From DAHUXT01 sp036273675 (GTDB lineage: Bacteria; Chloroflexota; Ktedonobacteria; Ktedonobacterales; JADMIN01), in the NCBI GenBank assembly GCA_036273675.1, contig DASUHD010000035.1, forward strand, positions 86,432-150,431: 64,000 nucleotides of DNA, in the 5' to 3' direction. Position 1 is the stretch's first letter. Every line of letters begins with the position of its first letter. Below the pieces are notes generated by a model. That model saw nothing but the letters and a program-made list of their open reading frames with translations, had not been told where the DNA came from and ran no database searches. Positions 44,526 through 52,812 of this stretch are shown one piece after another. Position numbers and translations under genes: made by a program.

Positions 44526-46229
44526 ATGGCGGAGATGATGACGCCGCCGGTGCGTATCGCACGGGTGACGACTCGGCGCATGCATACGCAGACCATTCAG
44601 TGTCCGCTCGATCCCGAGATGCTCGTCGCCGAGTTCGCCGGTGAGCTACCACCCGATATCGCCAGGCACGTGCGCGAGCATCTGGTCTTCTGCGAGACAT
44701 GCAGCGCGCGCTCGCGAGCGTTGCGCTCCCCGTATGAGTTGCTCGCCTCCCTTGGCTCTGAGCCAGCGCCCTATGTGGCGGACCTGCGCGACAGCGTGCG
44801 CGTGCATCTCCGTTCGCGCCGTGCGCTGCACGAGATGGCGCGCATGACGGCGCGGCTGGGGCGCGGCGGTACCATCGTGCTGACGGGTTTTCTGGGGTTT
44901 GCCGTCATCTGTGTCTTTCTGGCAGTCGCGTTCCTCTTTCCAGCGGTTGCTGGCGTCACCACGCGCTCGCAGAATGGGCTGACCCATGTGCCATCGGCGG
45001 CGCCCAGTGGAATCCTCTACGCCGAAACCAGCAAGCTCATCCCCATCACCGACCACAGCGGCAGAACGTGGCAGGTGGCTGAAGTCATCGCGGTCGATGA
45101 ACATACCGGGGCGGTACGCCACTCGCTGCCAGCCTCAGGGGGGACGCTGCATATCGCCCAGCCGGGCCAGTTGCCCGTTGCCGTGCAGGTAAGCCGTGGA
45201 ACGGTCACGGAACTGACCGCGCCGGGAAACAATGGGGGTCAGGCGCTGGTCATCTTCGATGCGACGACAGGCGACATCAGCGCGATTACTCCACTGACGC
45301 TGCCAGACGGCCGCGCGCTGCCCAGCGGAGTCAGCGGCGCCTCGCTAGTGATGGCGTTCGATCAACCGGTGGCGTACATTGGGCTGGATATGCCCAATCC
45401 ACAGAGCGATATCCCGGATGTCCTGGTGGTGGACCTGGCCAGTGGCGCGATTAGCGGCGCCCTGAACCCTGGATATACGACATCCGTGCCGCTCCCGCCG
45501 CCGCCTGGCAGCCTGCCGGTCTCGGCGTTCCCCTCTGCCATTCCCTATCTCGATATCAGCAAGCTGGCCGTTGCGACGGGTCTGGATGGCGCGCTGGCGC
45601 TCTCGCCCGACGGCCAGTGGCTCTTCGACGCGCTGGCGCTGACTGGCCCTGACCAGCAGCATTACGCTCTGATCCGCCGCTTTAGCGCGACCACCGGAAC
45701 GCTGAGCCAGGAGCTTGCGCTTCCGGGCGACTTCTCGCTCGCGCGGCTGCTAAGCGGCAACAGCGCCGACACACCACAACTCTATCTCGTAGACGGCAGC
45801 CCCGATGCCCAGTGCTACATTCTGGACGCCAGCGACCAGGGGCCGACGCTCGTGGGCGATGTGCCGCTGGGTGGGCCAATCTCGCTGCCCGGCACGCGGT
45901 TCACTGGCTCGATGTTCCTGACGCTCTCCCCCAATAGCAACCAGCTCTACATCACGCAGGACGCCACCAGCGTGGATGGAGAGATCACTGGCCACGATGT
46001 CTGGATCGTGAACGTGCGCAGCATGGCCCTCGATGTACACCACAGCACGTCGTCCAACGCTGGCATGGTCCTGCCCAATGGGTCCAGCCAACAGGGCGCG
46101 CGGACGTTTGCGCTGCGCGACGGCGTCATCAGCGTGACCGACTCGCAACTCGCCGGAAACCTGACACCATGGCTTCAGGTAAGCGATGGCAAGCCAGTGA
46201 TTCAGTTGCTCACCACCGTGGCAGGTTGA
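44526..46229 (+). CDS. ZAS-domain anti-sigma factor with extracellular beta-propeller
   Basis: The 567-residue protein has a cytoplasmic zinc-binding anti-sigma domain (about residues 25-75) with H-x3-C-x2-C formed by His52, Cys56 and Cys59, and a further His48. One membrane helix follows at about 115-140. About 425 extracellular residues are built of repeated beta-strand segments with DGRALP, LALSPDGQWLF, LYLVDGS and LTLSPNSNQLYIT, a propeller of YVTN/WD40 type. The design suggests release of the partner sigma factor when the outer domain senses a signal or is cleaved. The start at 44526 follows AAGGAG at 8 nt. The sigma-like gene ends 288 nt upstream. Confidence 0.78.
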   Translation: MAEMMTPPVRIARVTTRRMHTQTIQCPLDPEMLVAEFAGELPPDIARHVREHLVFCETCSARSRALRSPYELLASLGSEPAPYVADLRDSVRVHLRSRRALHEMARMTARLGRGGTIVLTGFLGFAVICVFLAVAFLFPAVAGVTTRSQNGLTHVPSAAPSGILYAETSKLIPITDHSGRTWQVAEVIAVDEHTGAVRHSLPASGGTLHIAQPGQLPVAVQVSRGTVTELTAPGNNGGQALVIFDATTGDISAITPLTLPDGRALPSGVSGASLVMAFDQPVAYIGLDMPNPQSDIPDVLVVDLASGAISGALNPGYTTSVPLPPPPGSLPVSAFPSAIPYLDISKLAVATGLDGALALSPDGQWLFDALALTGPDQQHYALIRRFSATTGTLSQELALPGDFSLARLLSGNSADTPQLYLVDGSPDAQCYILDASDQGPTLVGDVPLGGPISLPGTRFTGSMFLTLSPNSNQLYITQDATSVDGEITGHDVWIVNVRSMALDVHHSTSSNAGMVLPNGSSQQGARTFALRDGVISVTDSQLAGNLTPWLQVSDGKPVIQLLTTVAG

Positions 46230-46237
46230 CGCCTCCG

Positions 46238-47494
46238 CTACTCACCTGCTGTGGGTTCCGGCTTCTGCTCCGGCGTGACGCGCTTACCCTGGCGGCGCGG
46301 CTTGCGGCGGTAGCCCGCCAGATCGTGCAGTTGATAGAGCGCGCTGATGATGGCCTCATCGTTCCAGCGTGACGTCAGCGGTGGGGCCAGCCCCAGCGAA
46401 TCGAGGATACCGTCGCTGCCAGTCAGCGCCACCAGCGTCGTCGCCATGCACTGCGTCACGGCGTCCAGGTGATACCCGCCCTCCTGCACTACCACCAGCC
46501 GCCCGTCACAATAGCGGTCGGCCATTTCGGCCACTTCGAGCGTCATATCGGAGAAATCGGCGTTGCTGAGGCGCATGTCGCCCAGCGGGTCCTTCCAGTG
46601 GGCGTCGAAGCCCGCCGAAAGCAGGATCACATCGGGCTTCATGCGGTCGGCCACCGGCCAGAGCACCTGGCGGATGATGGGGTCGTAGACACTCCAGCCG
46701 GAGCCGGGTGGCAGCGGCACATTGATCGTCGCGCCCTTGCCCGCGCCTTCGCCCAGTTCCGTAGATGCGCCCGTGCCGGGATACCAGGGGAACTGGTGCG
46801 TCGAGAAGTAGACGACATCGGGGTCGTCGTAGAACATCTCCTGCGTACCGTTGCCGTGATGCACGTCGTAGTCCACGATGAGCACCTTCTGCCAGCCCCA
46901 GCGCTGTTGCGCATAGCGGGCGGCGACGGCGACATTGTTGAAGAGGCAGAAGCCCATCGCCTGCGCGGGCCGGGCATGGTGGCCCGGGGGACGCACCAGC
47001 GCGTAGCCGTTGCGTGCGCTTCCCTCACCGATGGCATCCAGCGCCACCAGCGGCGCGCCCGCTGCCAGCGTGGCGGCAAGGTAGCTGCCTGGCGAGATGT
47101 AGACATCGGTGGCGAACTTCACCGGGCCAGCATCGTCCCCCTCGCGCTCGCGCAGCCGCTCAACCGCCAGCTGCACCTTGGTGACGTAGGCGGGCGTATG
47201 CACCGTGAGCAACTCGTCGAGGGTGGCGGAGCGCGCGTCCAGCCGCAGCACGCGCTCGGCGGGCAGCGTCTCCTCGGCGATCAGCGCCTCGATCAGGGCG
47301 ATACCTTGCTCCAGCCGCTCCGGCGTCTCCGGAAACTCCTCCGGTACATGGTGATCGAGCATCGCCGGATCGTAAACCAGCGCCGTCGGCAGCCGCGCTG
47401 GCTCTGTATGTTGCTCCTCTGGCTCGACGGAAGTGGCGGGTTCGGCAGGCGCCGAGGATGATGCTGGCAGGTTGGTATCTGGCGTATCGGCCAC
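46238..47494 (-). CDS. Histone-deacetylase-family amidohydrolase
   Basis: This 418-residue zinc hydrolase belongs to the HDAC/AcuC/polyamine-deacetylase superfamily. The active site is complete: RPPGHHARPAQAMGFCLFNN (His172, His173), VDYDVHHGNGTQ (Asp210, His212), SAGFDAHWKDPLG and EGGYHLDA. Residues 1-35 form a Pro/Glu-rich disordered extension and the C-terminus is basic. Bacterial members deacetylate acetyl-lysine on enzymes such as acetyl-CoA synthetase, or acetylpolyamines; no acuA or acs gene is near to choose. The start is GTG at 47494 with AAGGAG at 7 nt. Confidence 0.92.
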   Translation of the reverse strand: MADTPDTNLPASSSAPAEPATSVEPEEQHTEPARLPTALVYDPAMLDHHVPEEFPETPERLEQGIALIEALIAEETLPAERVLRLDARSATLDELLTVHTPAYVTKVQLAVERLREREGDDAGPVKFATDVYISPGSYLAATLAAGAPLVALDAIGEGSARNGYALVRPPGHHARPAQAMGFCLFNNVAVAARYAQQRWGWQKVLIVDYDVHHGNGTQEMFYDDPDVVYFSTHQFPWYPGTGASTELGEGAGKGATINVPLPPGSGWSVYDPIIRQVLWPVADRMKPDVILLSAGFDAHWKDPLGDMRLSNADFSDMTLEVAEMADRYCDGRLVVVQEGGYHLDAVTQCMATTLVALTGSDGILDSLGLAPPLTSRWNDEAIISALYQLHDLAGYRRKPRRQGKRVTPEQKPEPTAGE

Positions 47495-47518
47495 GGTGAA
47501 ACTCCTTGCGACGAGTGC

Positions 47519-47693
47519 GGCTGGCGGTTACAACCGCGCCTGAGCGGCCTGCGGCCACAAAATCCGCCGTCGCGGGTTTCTCCCAGACCGGTTCCGTGTC
47601 TGTCTCGCCGGGGCGCTTTCTAGGGAGTCCGCGCAGGCGGACTTTGTGGCGGAGCGCAGCGAGGCCATTGAGGCGCGGTTGTAACCGCCAGCC
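47519..47693. mobile_element. 175-bp MITE-like element with 23-bp perfect terminal inverted repeats
   Basis: Positions 47519-47541 are an exact inverse of 47671-47693 (core GCGGTTACAACCGCG). The interior is also loosely palindromic (CCACAAAATCCGCC near 47555 against CCACAAAGTCCGCC when 47630-47650 is inverted). No gene fits inside. It lies in the 458-bp gap between the deacetylase start and ybaB; the rest of the gap shows no gene. I see no clear target-site duplication. A non-autonomous transposable element is the best reading; a very long hairpin RNA is the alternative. Confidence 0.65.
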
Positions 47694-47952
47694 ATCTCAT
47701 CGAGCGTGTATGCGCACTTTTTGTTGGCCATCTCATCACCCCGACCGTATCAACTATGCCACAATACGCGCAACCCTGCTACCACCGCACTACCGCCGTG
47801 GGCAGCTTCGGGAAGAAGTGATAGAATGCATACTGTTCGTGCGCGTGGGTGTTGGTGAGTGCCACCGCGCCACATCGCGCCACTGGTTCCCCATCTGATA
47901 CCCGTGCATGGCTGTATGCCAGCAAGTCCCACAAAAAGGAGCAGGCCCACCA

Positions 47953-48261
47953 ATGGGATTCAATATGAAAGACCTTCAGCGGATGCAGGCGAAGCTGATG
48001 AAGATGCAGGAAGACCTGCAAAACAGCGAGTTCGTTGGCACATCCGGTGGCGATGCCGTCCAGGTGACGATGACTGGCCGCTTCGAGGTGACGGCGCTTA
48101 AGCTGAGCCAGGAAGTGGTTGACCCTGAAGATGTGGGCATGCTCGAAGATTTGATTCTGGCAGCCTGTAAGGATGCGTTTGAAAAAGCGGTAGATGCGCA
48201 GCAGAAGATCATGTCCTCGATGACAGGCGGTATGAAACTGCCGCCGGGCATGGGCTTCTAG
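47953..48261 (+). CDS. ybaB: YbaB/EbfC-family nucleoid-associated protein
   Basis: The 102-residue protein has the family pattern: N-terminal coiled helix MKDLQRMQAKLMKMQEDLQN, then the beta region GDAVQVTMTGRFEVTALKLS and a closing helix. YbaB dimers bind DNA like tweezers and are commonly encoded just ahead of recR, as here (43 nt). dnaX, the usual first gene of the cluster, is missing. AAAAAGGAG lies 11 nt before ATG 47953; the ATG four codons later is possible. Confidence 0.92.
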   Translation: MGFNMKDLQRMQAKLMKMQEDLQNSEFVGTSGGDAVQVTMTGRFEVTALKLSQEVVDPEDVGMLEDLILAACKDAFEKAVDAQQKIMSSMTGGMKLPPGMGF

Positions 48262-48304
48262 CGGCGCGCGTTTTTTCGGGGAACCGCGAGCAGAAGAGCA
48301 TACG

Positions 48305-48934
48305 ATGCAAACAACGTCCGCCACGGTGACAGCGCTGATCGAAGAGCTGGCCAAGCTTCCTGGCATTGGCCCCAAGACGGCGCAACGGCTCACCTTCTAC
48401 ATCCTTCGCAGTCCCGCCGAGCAGGCGCGGCGACTGGCAGAGGCCATTACGCAGGTCAAGGAGAGCATTATCCAGTGCTCTATCTGCTACAACCTGACCG
48501 AGACCGACCCTTGCCCTATCTGCGCCAATAGCCAGCGAGACCGCAACATCATCTGTGTCGTCGAAGAGCCGCTAGACGTGCTGGCGCTCGAAAAAACCGG
48601 CGTCTTCAAGGGGCTGTATCACGTCTTGCACGGCGCGCTTTCGCCCATCGAGGGCATTGGCCCGCGTGACCTGCGTATCGACGAGCTGGTGGCTCGAACA
48701 CGAGCGAACTCAGGAGCCAACGCCAATAGCGACGAGGAGCCGGTGAGCGAGGTGATTCTGGCGACCAACCCTAACTATGAGGGCGACTATACCGCCGCCT
48801 ACATCGCGCCGCTGATCGCGCGGCCTGACCTCAAGGTGACGCGGCTGGCGCGCGGCCTGCCGATTGGCGGCGACCTGGAGTACGCGGATGAAGGTACGCT
48901 GAGTCGTGCGCTTGAGGGGCGGCGGGAACTCTAG
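48305..48934 (+). CDS. recR: Recombination protein RecR
   Basis: The 209-residue protein has a helix-hairpin-helix LAKLPGIGPKTAQRLTFYIL (residues 16-35), a four-Cys zinc finger CSICYNLTETDPCPIC, and a Toprim domain with CVVEEPLDVLALE and VILATNPNYEGDYTA. RecR with RecO loads RecA on gapped DNA. About 13 residues of Asn/Ser/Glu-rich insert (RANSGANANSDEE) interrupt the Toprim domain. It is cotranscribed with ybaB. Confidence 0.95.
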   Translation: MQTTSATVTALIEELAKLPGIGPKTAQRLTFYILRSPAEQARRLAEAITQVKESIIQCSICYNLTETDPCPICANSQRDRNIICVVEEPLDVLALEKTGVFKGLYHVLHGALSPIEGIGPRDLRIDELVARTRANSGANANSDEEPVSEVILATNPNYEGDYTAAYIAPLIARPDLKVTRLARGLPIGGDLEYADEGTLSRALEGRREL

Positions 48935-48979
48935 CCTGTTGTAGCTCGCGAGAATGTTGGCAAATCGCGGCGGAGGGTG

Positions 48980-49555
48980 ATGTTGAACACTGATGATACG
49001 CTGCATGCGCTGCACGAGCAGCGGCTGACGACACTGGCGCTGGCCGACCAGATTAAGGAGGACCGCTGGCGCGAGCCGCTCCTGCCTGGGGGCCGGTCGC
49101 TGCACGATCTGCTTTCGCATATTCTCGGCTGGGACGAGTGGGCGATTGGCGTCTTCGAGATCAGCCGGTTGCGCGCGCTGCCGCCCGTGCTGATTGACGC
49201 GCTGCGCGATGTGGACGCCTACAACGCCCGCGCCATGCGCCGCTACGCCAACATCACCCGCGACGATTTGATGTCTGCGCTCCAGGCCTCCCCGGACCGC
49301 GTGCTGGCCAGCGCGATTGGTCCCGGTGGCGAAAACTGGCAGGAGCGCCGCTTCCCGGAGCTTGCCCACGTACGCACGCTGGACGCGCAGAAAGATGAGT
49401 CAGTCGTCACCTCGCGCGGGCCGAGCGTCGGCGGACTGCTCCGCGTGCTGCTGCGCCACGAGACCAGCCATCATCAGGAGATCAGCGCGGCCTTCGGTAT
49501 CACGCCCGACCTGGACCGCTTTCGCGATGACGAAAGTGTCCCAACGCCTGAGTGA
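48980..49555 (+). CDS. DinB/ClbS-like four-helix protein
   Basis: The 191-residue helical protein has the metal-site His pattern of the DinB superfamily, closest to the ClbS/DfsB branch: LHDLLSHILGWDEWAIGVF in helix 2 and LLRHETSHHQEISAAF in the last helix. ClbS proteins hydrolyse a reactive cyclopropane; most relatives have unknown reactions. Its own GGAGG ribosome site lies close to the start, so GTG 48977, ATG 48980 and TTG 48983 are all possible. It sits between recR and recA. Confidence 0.65.
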   Translation: MLNTDDTLHALHEQRLTTLALADQIKEDRWREPLLPGGRSLHDLLSHILGWDEWAIGVFEISRLRALPPVLIDALRDVDAYNARAMRRYANITRDDLMSALQASPDRVLASAIGPGGENWQERRFPELAHVRTLDAQKDESVVTSRGPSVGGLLRVLLRHETSHHQEISAAFGITPDLDRFRDDESVPTPE

Positions 49556-49615
49556 CCCGAAAGTCCCTGCGGCGTGGCGGCTTCCGGTCGGCAATAGCCC
49601 GAAAAGAAAGGACTA

Positions 49616-49659
49616 TTGACGCCGGAGCCGAAATCGCATAAAATTGTACGTATGTTCTA
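49616..49659 (+). promoter_or_regulatory. recA promoter with overlapping SOS-box-like operator
   Basis: TTGACG (49616-49621) and TAAAAT (49639-49644) with a 17-bp spacer form a strong promoter. Overlapping its end, TTGTAC-GTAT-GTTCTA (49644-49659) matches nine of twelve positions of the Gram-positive-type SOS box TCGAAC-N4-GTTCGA. LexA bound there would block the -10 and start site. Confidence 0.65.
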
Positions 49660-49716
49660 GCATTTAGGACACCCGTAAACATCCGGCGACAGATTCTCCC
49701 CAATATCCCAAATTCG

Positions 49717-49739
49717 CTTCTTCCCCGCCGGGGAAGAAG
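49717..49739 (+). other. Perfect 10-bp hairpin in the recA 5' leader
   Basis: CTTCTTCCCC and GGGGAAGAAG pair fully around a 3-nt loop GCC, 48 nt before the recA start. No T-run follows, so it is not a standard terminator. It could stabilise the long leader (about 135 nt) or pause polymerase. Confidence 0.75.
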
Positions 49740-49787
49740 GTTGCGCCCGCCATCGCTTGAGCCGGGCGAATGAAAGAGGAGCAAGGC

Positions 49788-50876
49788 ATGCCTGCAGATC
49801 GCGGCAGCAATAGCGCTACCCCGGTGGCGTACGGCGCAAGCGCCAGCGAACGCGAGAAGTCGCTGGAGTTGACGGTCTCTCAGATCGAGCGCCGCTTTGG
49901 CAAAGGCGCCATCATGAAGCTCGGCGAACACCGGGCGCACGTCAAAATCGAATCTATCCCAACCGGCTCGATCATGCTCGATCTGGCGCTTGGCATCGGC
50001 GGTGTCCCACGCGGGCGCGTCACCGAGATCTATGGGCCGGAAAGCTCGGGCAAGACAACCCTCTGCCTGCACATCATCGCCAATGCGCAGCGGCGCGGCG
50101 GCATCTGCGCGATTATCGACGCGGAACACGCGCTCGACCCCGGCTATGCCGAGCGGCTGGGCGTCAATGTCGCCGACCTGCTGATTTCGCAGCCAGATAC
50201 TGGCGAGCAGGCGCTGGAAATCGTCGAGATGCTGGTGCGGAGCGGCGCGGTGGATGTGGTCGTAGTGGACTCGGTGGCCGCGCTGGTGCCGCGCGCCGAG
50301 ATCGAAGGCGAGATGGGCGACTCGCATGTGGGCTTGCAGGCGCGGCTGATGAGCCAGGCGCTACGCAAGCTGACCAGCGCCATCAACAACTCCAAGACCT
50401 CGGTGGTCTTCACCAACCAGTTGCGCGAGAAGATCGGCGTCATGTTCGGCTCCCCGGAAACCACCCCTGGCGGGCGGGCGCTGAAGTTCTACTCCTCCAT
50501 TCGGCTGGATATCCGCCGCATTGAGTCTATCAAGGTCGGCACCGAGGTAGTGGGCAGCCGGGCGCGGGTGAAGGTGGTCAAGAACAAGGTCGCGGCGCCG
50601 TTCCGCGTGGCCGAGTTCGACATCATGTTCAACGAGGGCATCTCGCGCGAGGGCGGCCTGATTGACGTTGGCCTGGAAATGGGCATCATCAAGAAGGCGG
50701 GCGCGTTCTTCTCCGTTGGCGATATCCGGCTGGGTCAGGGGCGCGAGAACGCCAAGGAATATCTGCGCCAGAACACCGATGTCGCCGACGCCATCGAGGC
50801 GCAGATTCGCGCGGCGGTCGCCCCAGCGGTGGCGGCCGAAGACGCGGACGACACCGCAGAGGATGAGGAGATTTAA
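49788..50876 (+). CDS. recA: Recombinase RecA
   Basis: The 362-residue recombinase drives strand exchange and LexA co-cleavage. Walker A GPESSGKT is at 83-90, with SQIERRFGKGAIMKLG, the catalytic Glu in DAEHALDPGYA, Walker B VDVVVVDSVAALVP, and VVFTNQLREKIGVMFGSPETTPGGRALKFYSS. The acidic C-terminus (DADDTAEDEE) is typical and self-inhibitory. The start at 49788 is preferred because AGAGGAG lies 6 nt ahead; an ATG at 49770 precedes that site. recX is absent downstream, where a CT-rich hairpin and a P-loop kinase gene follow. Confidence 0.97.
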   Translation: MPADRGSNSATPVAYGASASEREKSLELTVSQIERRFGKGAIMKLGEHRAHVKIESIPTGSIMLDLALGIGGVPRGRVTEIYGPESSGKTTLCLHIIANAQRRGGICAIIDAEHALDPGYAERLGVNVADLLISQPDTGEQALEIVEMLVRSGAVDVVVVDSVAALVPRAEIEGEMGDSHVGLQARLMSQALRKLTSAINNSKTSVVFTNQLREKIGVMFGSPETTPGGRALKFYSSIRLDIRRIESIKVGTEVVGSRARVKVVKNKVAAPFRVAEFDIMFNEGISREGGLIDVGLEMGIIKKAGAFFSVGDIRLGQGRENAKEYLRQNTDVADAIEAQIRAAVAPAVAAEDADDTAEDEEI

Positions 50877-50891
50877 CGACCTCACTCCCAA

Positions 50892-50917
50892 CCCCCTCTC
50901 CTAATAAGGAGAGGGGG
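50892..50917. repeat. CT-rich palindromic hairpin after recA
   Basis: CCCCCTCTCC and GGAGAGGGGG pair perfectly around TAATAA, 15 nt after the recA stop; TATTGTTT follows a few bases on. It may terminate recA transcription. A similar perfect C/T-G/A hairpin is at 54565-54590, and a decayed version near 20880. Confidence 0.75.
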
Positions 50918-50939
50918 CTATTGTTTGGAGAAATGCCCA

Positions 50940-51515
50940 ATGGAGGAGCGCCCGCTGCCGCTGGTGATCGTGGTGAACGGGCTGCCCGCCACCGGCAAGA
51001 CGACGCTGGCGCGGCGGCTCGCCGACGATCTCCACCTGCCGCTGCTGGCCAAGGACGCCATCAAGGAAACATTGTTCGAGACGCTTGGCTGGAGCGACCG
51101 CGCGTGGTCGCGGCGGCTGGGGACGGCGACGATGGCGCTGCTTTACCTGCTACTGGAAGAGCAGTTGCGCGCCGGGCAGCCCTGCATCGTCGAATGTAAC
51201 TTCTATCTCGACCGCGATGGCGAGCGTTTCCGCGCACTTCAGCAGTCATATCCCTTCTCGCCCTTCCAGATTCTCTGCGTCGCGGATGGGCCAACACTCT
51301 ACGACCGCTACTGCCAGCGGGCGCAATCGGCAGACCGCCATCCTGGCCACGTCGAGACGCACAATCTCGACGAACACCGAGAGCTGCTGCTGCGCGGGCG
51401 CATCGACCCGCTGCCACTCGGCGGCGCGCTCTATGAGCTGGATACCACCGACTTCGCGGCGATGGACCATGCTGGACTGTATGCGGCCATCACGCAGTGG
51501 AGCCATCGGCAGTAA
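50940..51515 (+). CDS. P-loop kinase of the AAA_33 type
   Basis: The 191-residue protein has Walker A NGLPATGKTTLARRLA (residues about 14-29), a KDAIKETLFETLG lid-like segment, VECNFYLDRDGERF as Walker-B-like strand, and an Arg-containing YCQRAQSADRHPGH. It belongs to the large family of small-molecule kinases such as chloramphenicol and shikimate-type phosphotransferases or zeta-toxin-like folds. No antitoxin-like gene is adjacent, so a toxin role is not supported. The start at 50940 follows GGAG at 9 nt; TTG 50925 is an in-frame alternative. Confidence 0.75.
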   Translation: MEERPLPLVIVVNGLPATGKTTLARRLADDLHLPLLAKDAIKETLFETLGWSDRAWSRRLGTATMALLYLLLEEQLRAGQPCIVECNFYLDRDGERFRALQQSYPFSPFQILCVADGPTLYDRYCQRAQSADRHPGHVETHNLDEHRELLLRGRIDPLPLGGALYELDTTDFAAMDHAGLYAAITQWSHRQ

Positions 51516-51519
51516 GTGG

Positions 51520-52701
51520 TTAGCCCGCGCCCCCACCCAGCTGTTGCGCAAGGCTTTCCATGATCCTCTCGTGTTGCGCCCGCGCGGCGCCGAAATCCAT
51601 GATCGAGAGCGCGCGCTCGCAGCACTGTAACGCCTCGTGATAGCGACCAACGTGGGTGAGCGCAATCGACGCGTTGTGCCAGATCCACGGGTCACTGGGG
51701 GTGAGCGAGGAGGCGTTTTGGAAGGTCAACACCGCGTCAGCATAACGATCAAGGCTCATGAGCAACGACGCCTTGCTAGACAGGAGCGACGCTGCCTCCA
51801 CCGGATTGGTGGCGGTTCCCAGCGCGCGGTCGGCGCACACCAACGCCTCTTCGTATTCGCCGCGAAGGCGGTGGTAAATCATCTCGGCCAGAGCCAGACG
51901 CGGATGGTCAGGAGCGACCTGCCGGATCATGGCAAGCGTTTTTGTCGCAAGCTCCTGCCAGTACGTCGCGCGGCACGCAACCAGCAGCTTGAGCTGCGCG
52001 ATCAGCGCGTCGGGCTGGAGCGGCGTGTGGACCTGTGCGCGCGTGGCAAAGCGCAGCCCCTGACGCAGACCCACTGGCGCGTACGTTGTGCCGCGAAGGT
52101 ACGACAGCCGGAACATCACCTCGGCGGCGCCGACATGGCAGAGCGGTCGTGGCAGCCCGGCGAAGACATGCGCCAGGCGATGCAACTTCGCCAAATCTCT
52201 GGAGGCAGCATTCACCTCCGCCAGGGCTGACTCGAAAATAGCAGGCGCCTGCTTCGCGGGATACGCTTTCCGGTCGCCCCAGGGAATTTTGTGCAATTGC
52301 GCGGCGGCCACCTCGATCTGCGCAAGCTCCTCAGGGCTGACCCCTTGCGGCGGCTCCGTCGGCAGGGGCGGGATGGGCAGCAGCTTTCCCTCGGCGAGCA
52401 GTTGCTTCGCGCGCGCCTCGCTCTCAACCGCGATGTTACGCAGACGTCGCTGGCTGCTGCCGACAAAGCTATTTCCGATCAACACCATCAGCGCGAGCAG
52501 CAAGAAGAGGCCAGCGCCGATGACGATGACGATTTTGGGGGCAGTATCGTGGACAGTGGTGGCGAGTAGCGCGCAGAACACTGCCATTGCAAAGATGAGG
52601 ATTCCCAGAATCCAGCGCCAGGGCTGGGGTGTCTGCATCAGGCGGTCACGCAATGTATCGAAGAGTTTGCCGATGAGGTTGTTCGTGAGGTTGCTGGCCA
52701 T
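51520..52701 (-). CDS. Membrane-anchored TPR protein
   Basis: The 393-residue protein has two close membrane helices at about residues 30-52 and 57-76. A predicted cytoplasmic helical region with tetratricopeptide repeats follows towards the C-terminus (GEYEEALVCADRALGTATNP, SLDRYADAVLTFQNASSLTPSDP, HVGRYHEALQCCERALSI). A scaffold or assembly role is likely; no partner can be named. The start at 52701 follows GAGGGTGG. It ends 5 nt from the P-loop kinase stop in convergent orientation and lies downstream of the SbcD-like gene, with about 110 bp between. Confidence 0.65.
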   Translation of the reverse strand: MASNLTNNLIGKLFDTLRDRLMQTPQPWRWILGILIFAMAVFCALLATTVHDTAPKIVIVIGAGLFLLLALMVLIGNSFVGSSQRRLRNIAVESEARAKQLLAEGKLLPIPPLPTEPPQGVSPEELAQIEVAAAQLHKIPWGDRKAYPAKQAPAIFESALAEVNAASRDLAKLHRLAHVFAGLPRPLCHVGAAEVMFRLSYLRGTTYAPVGLRQGLRFATRAQVHTPLQPDALIAQLKLLVACRATYWQELATKTLAMIRQVAPDHPRLALAEMIYHRLRGEYEEALVCADRALGTATNPVEAASLLSSKASLLMSLDRYADAVLTFQNASSLTPSDPWIWHNASIALTHVGRYHEALQCCERALSIMDFGAARAQHERIMESLAQQLGGGAG

Positions 52702-52812
52702 CCATCCACCCTCGCATCCCTGTACGCGACGCATATTGCGGGCGCAGCGCAGCGCCAGTATAGAGCGTTTTGGTTCGCCTCGTCAACACCGCACGGCGCT
52801 GGAACAGGTGTG

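Noticed and set aside
50940..51515. Zeta-type toxin
   Set aside because: The fold fits but no antitoxin gene is adjacent and it follows recA without operon structure.
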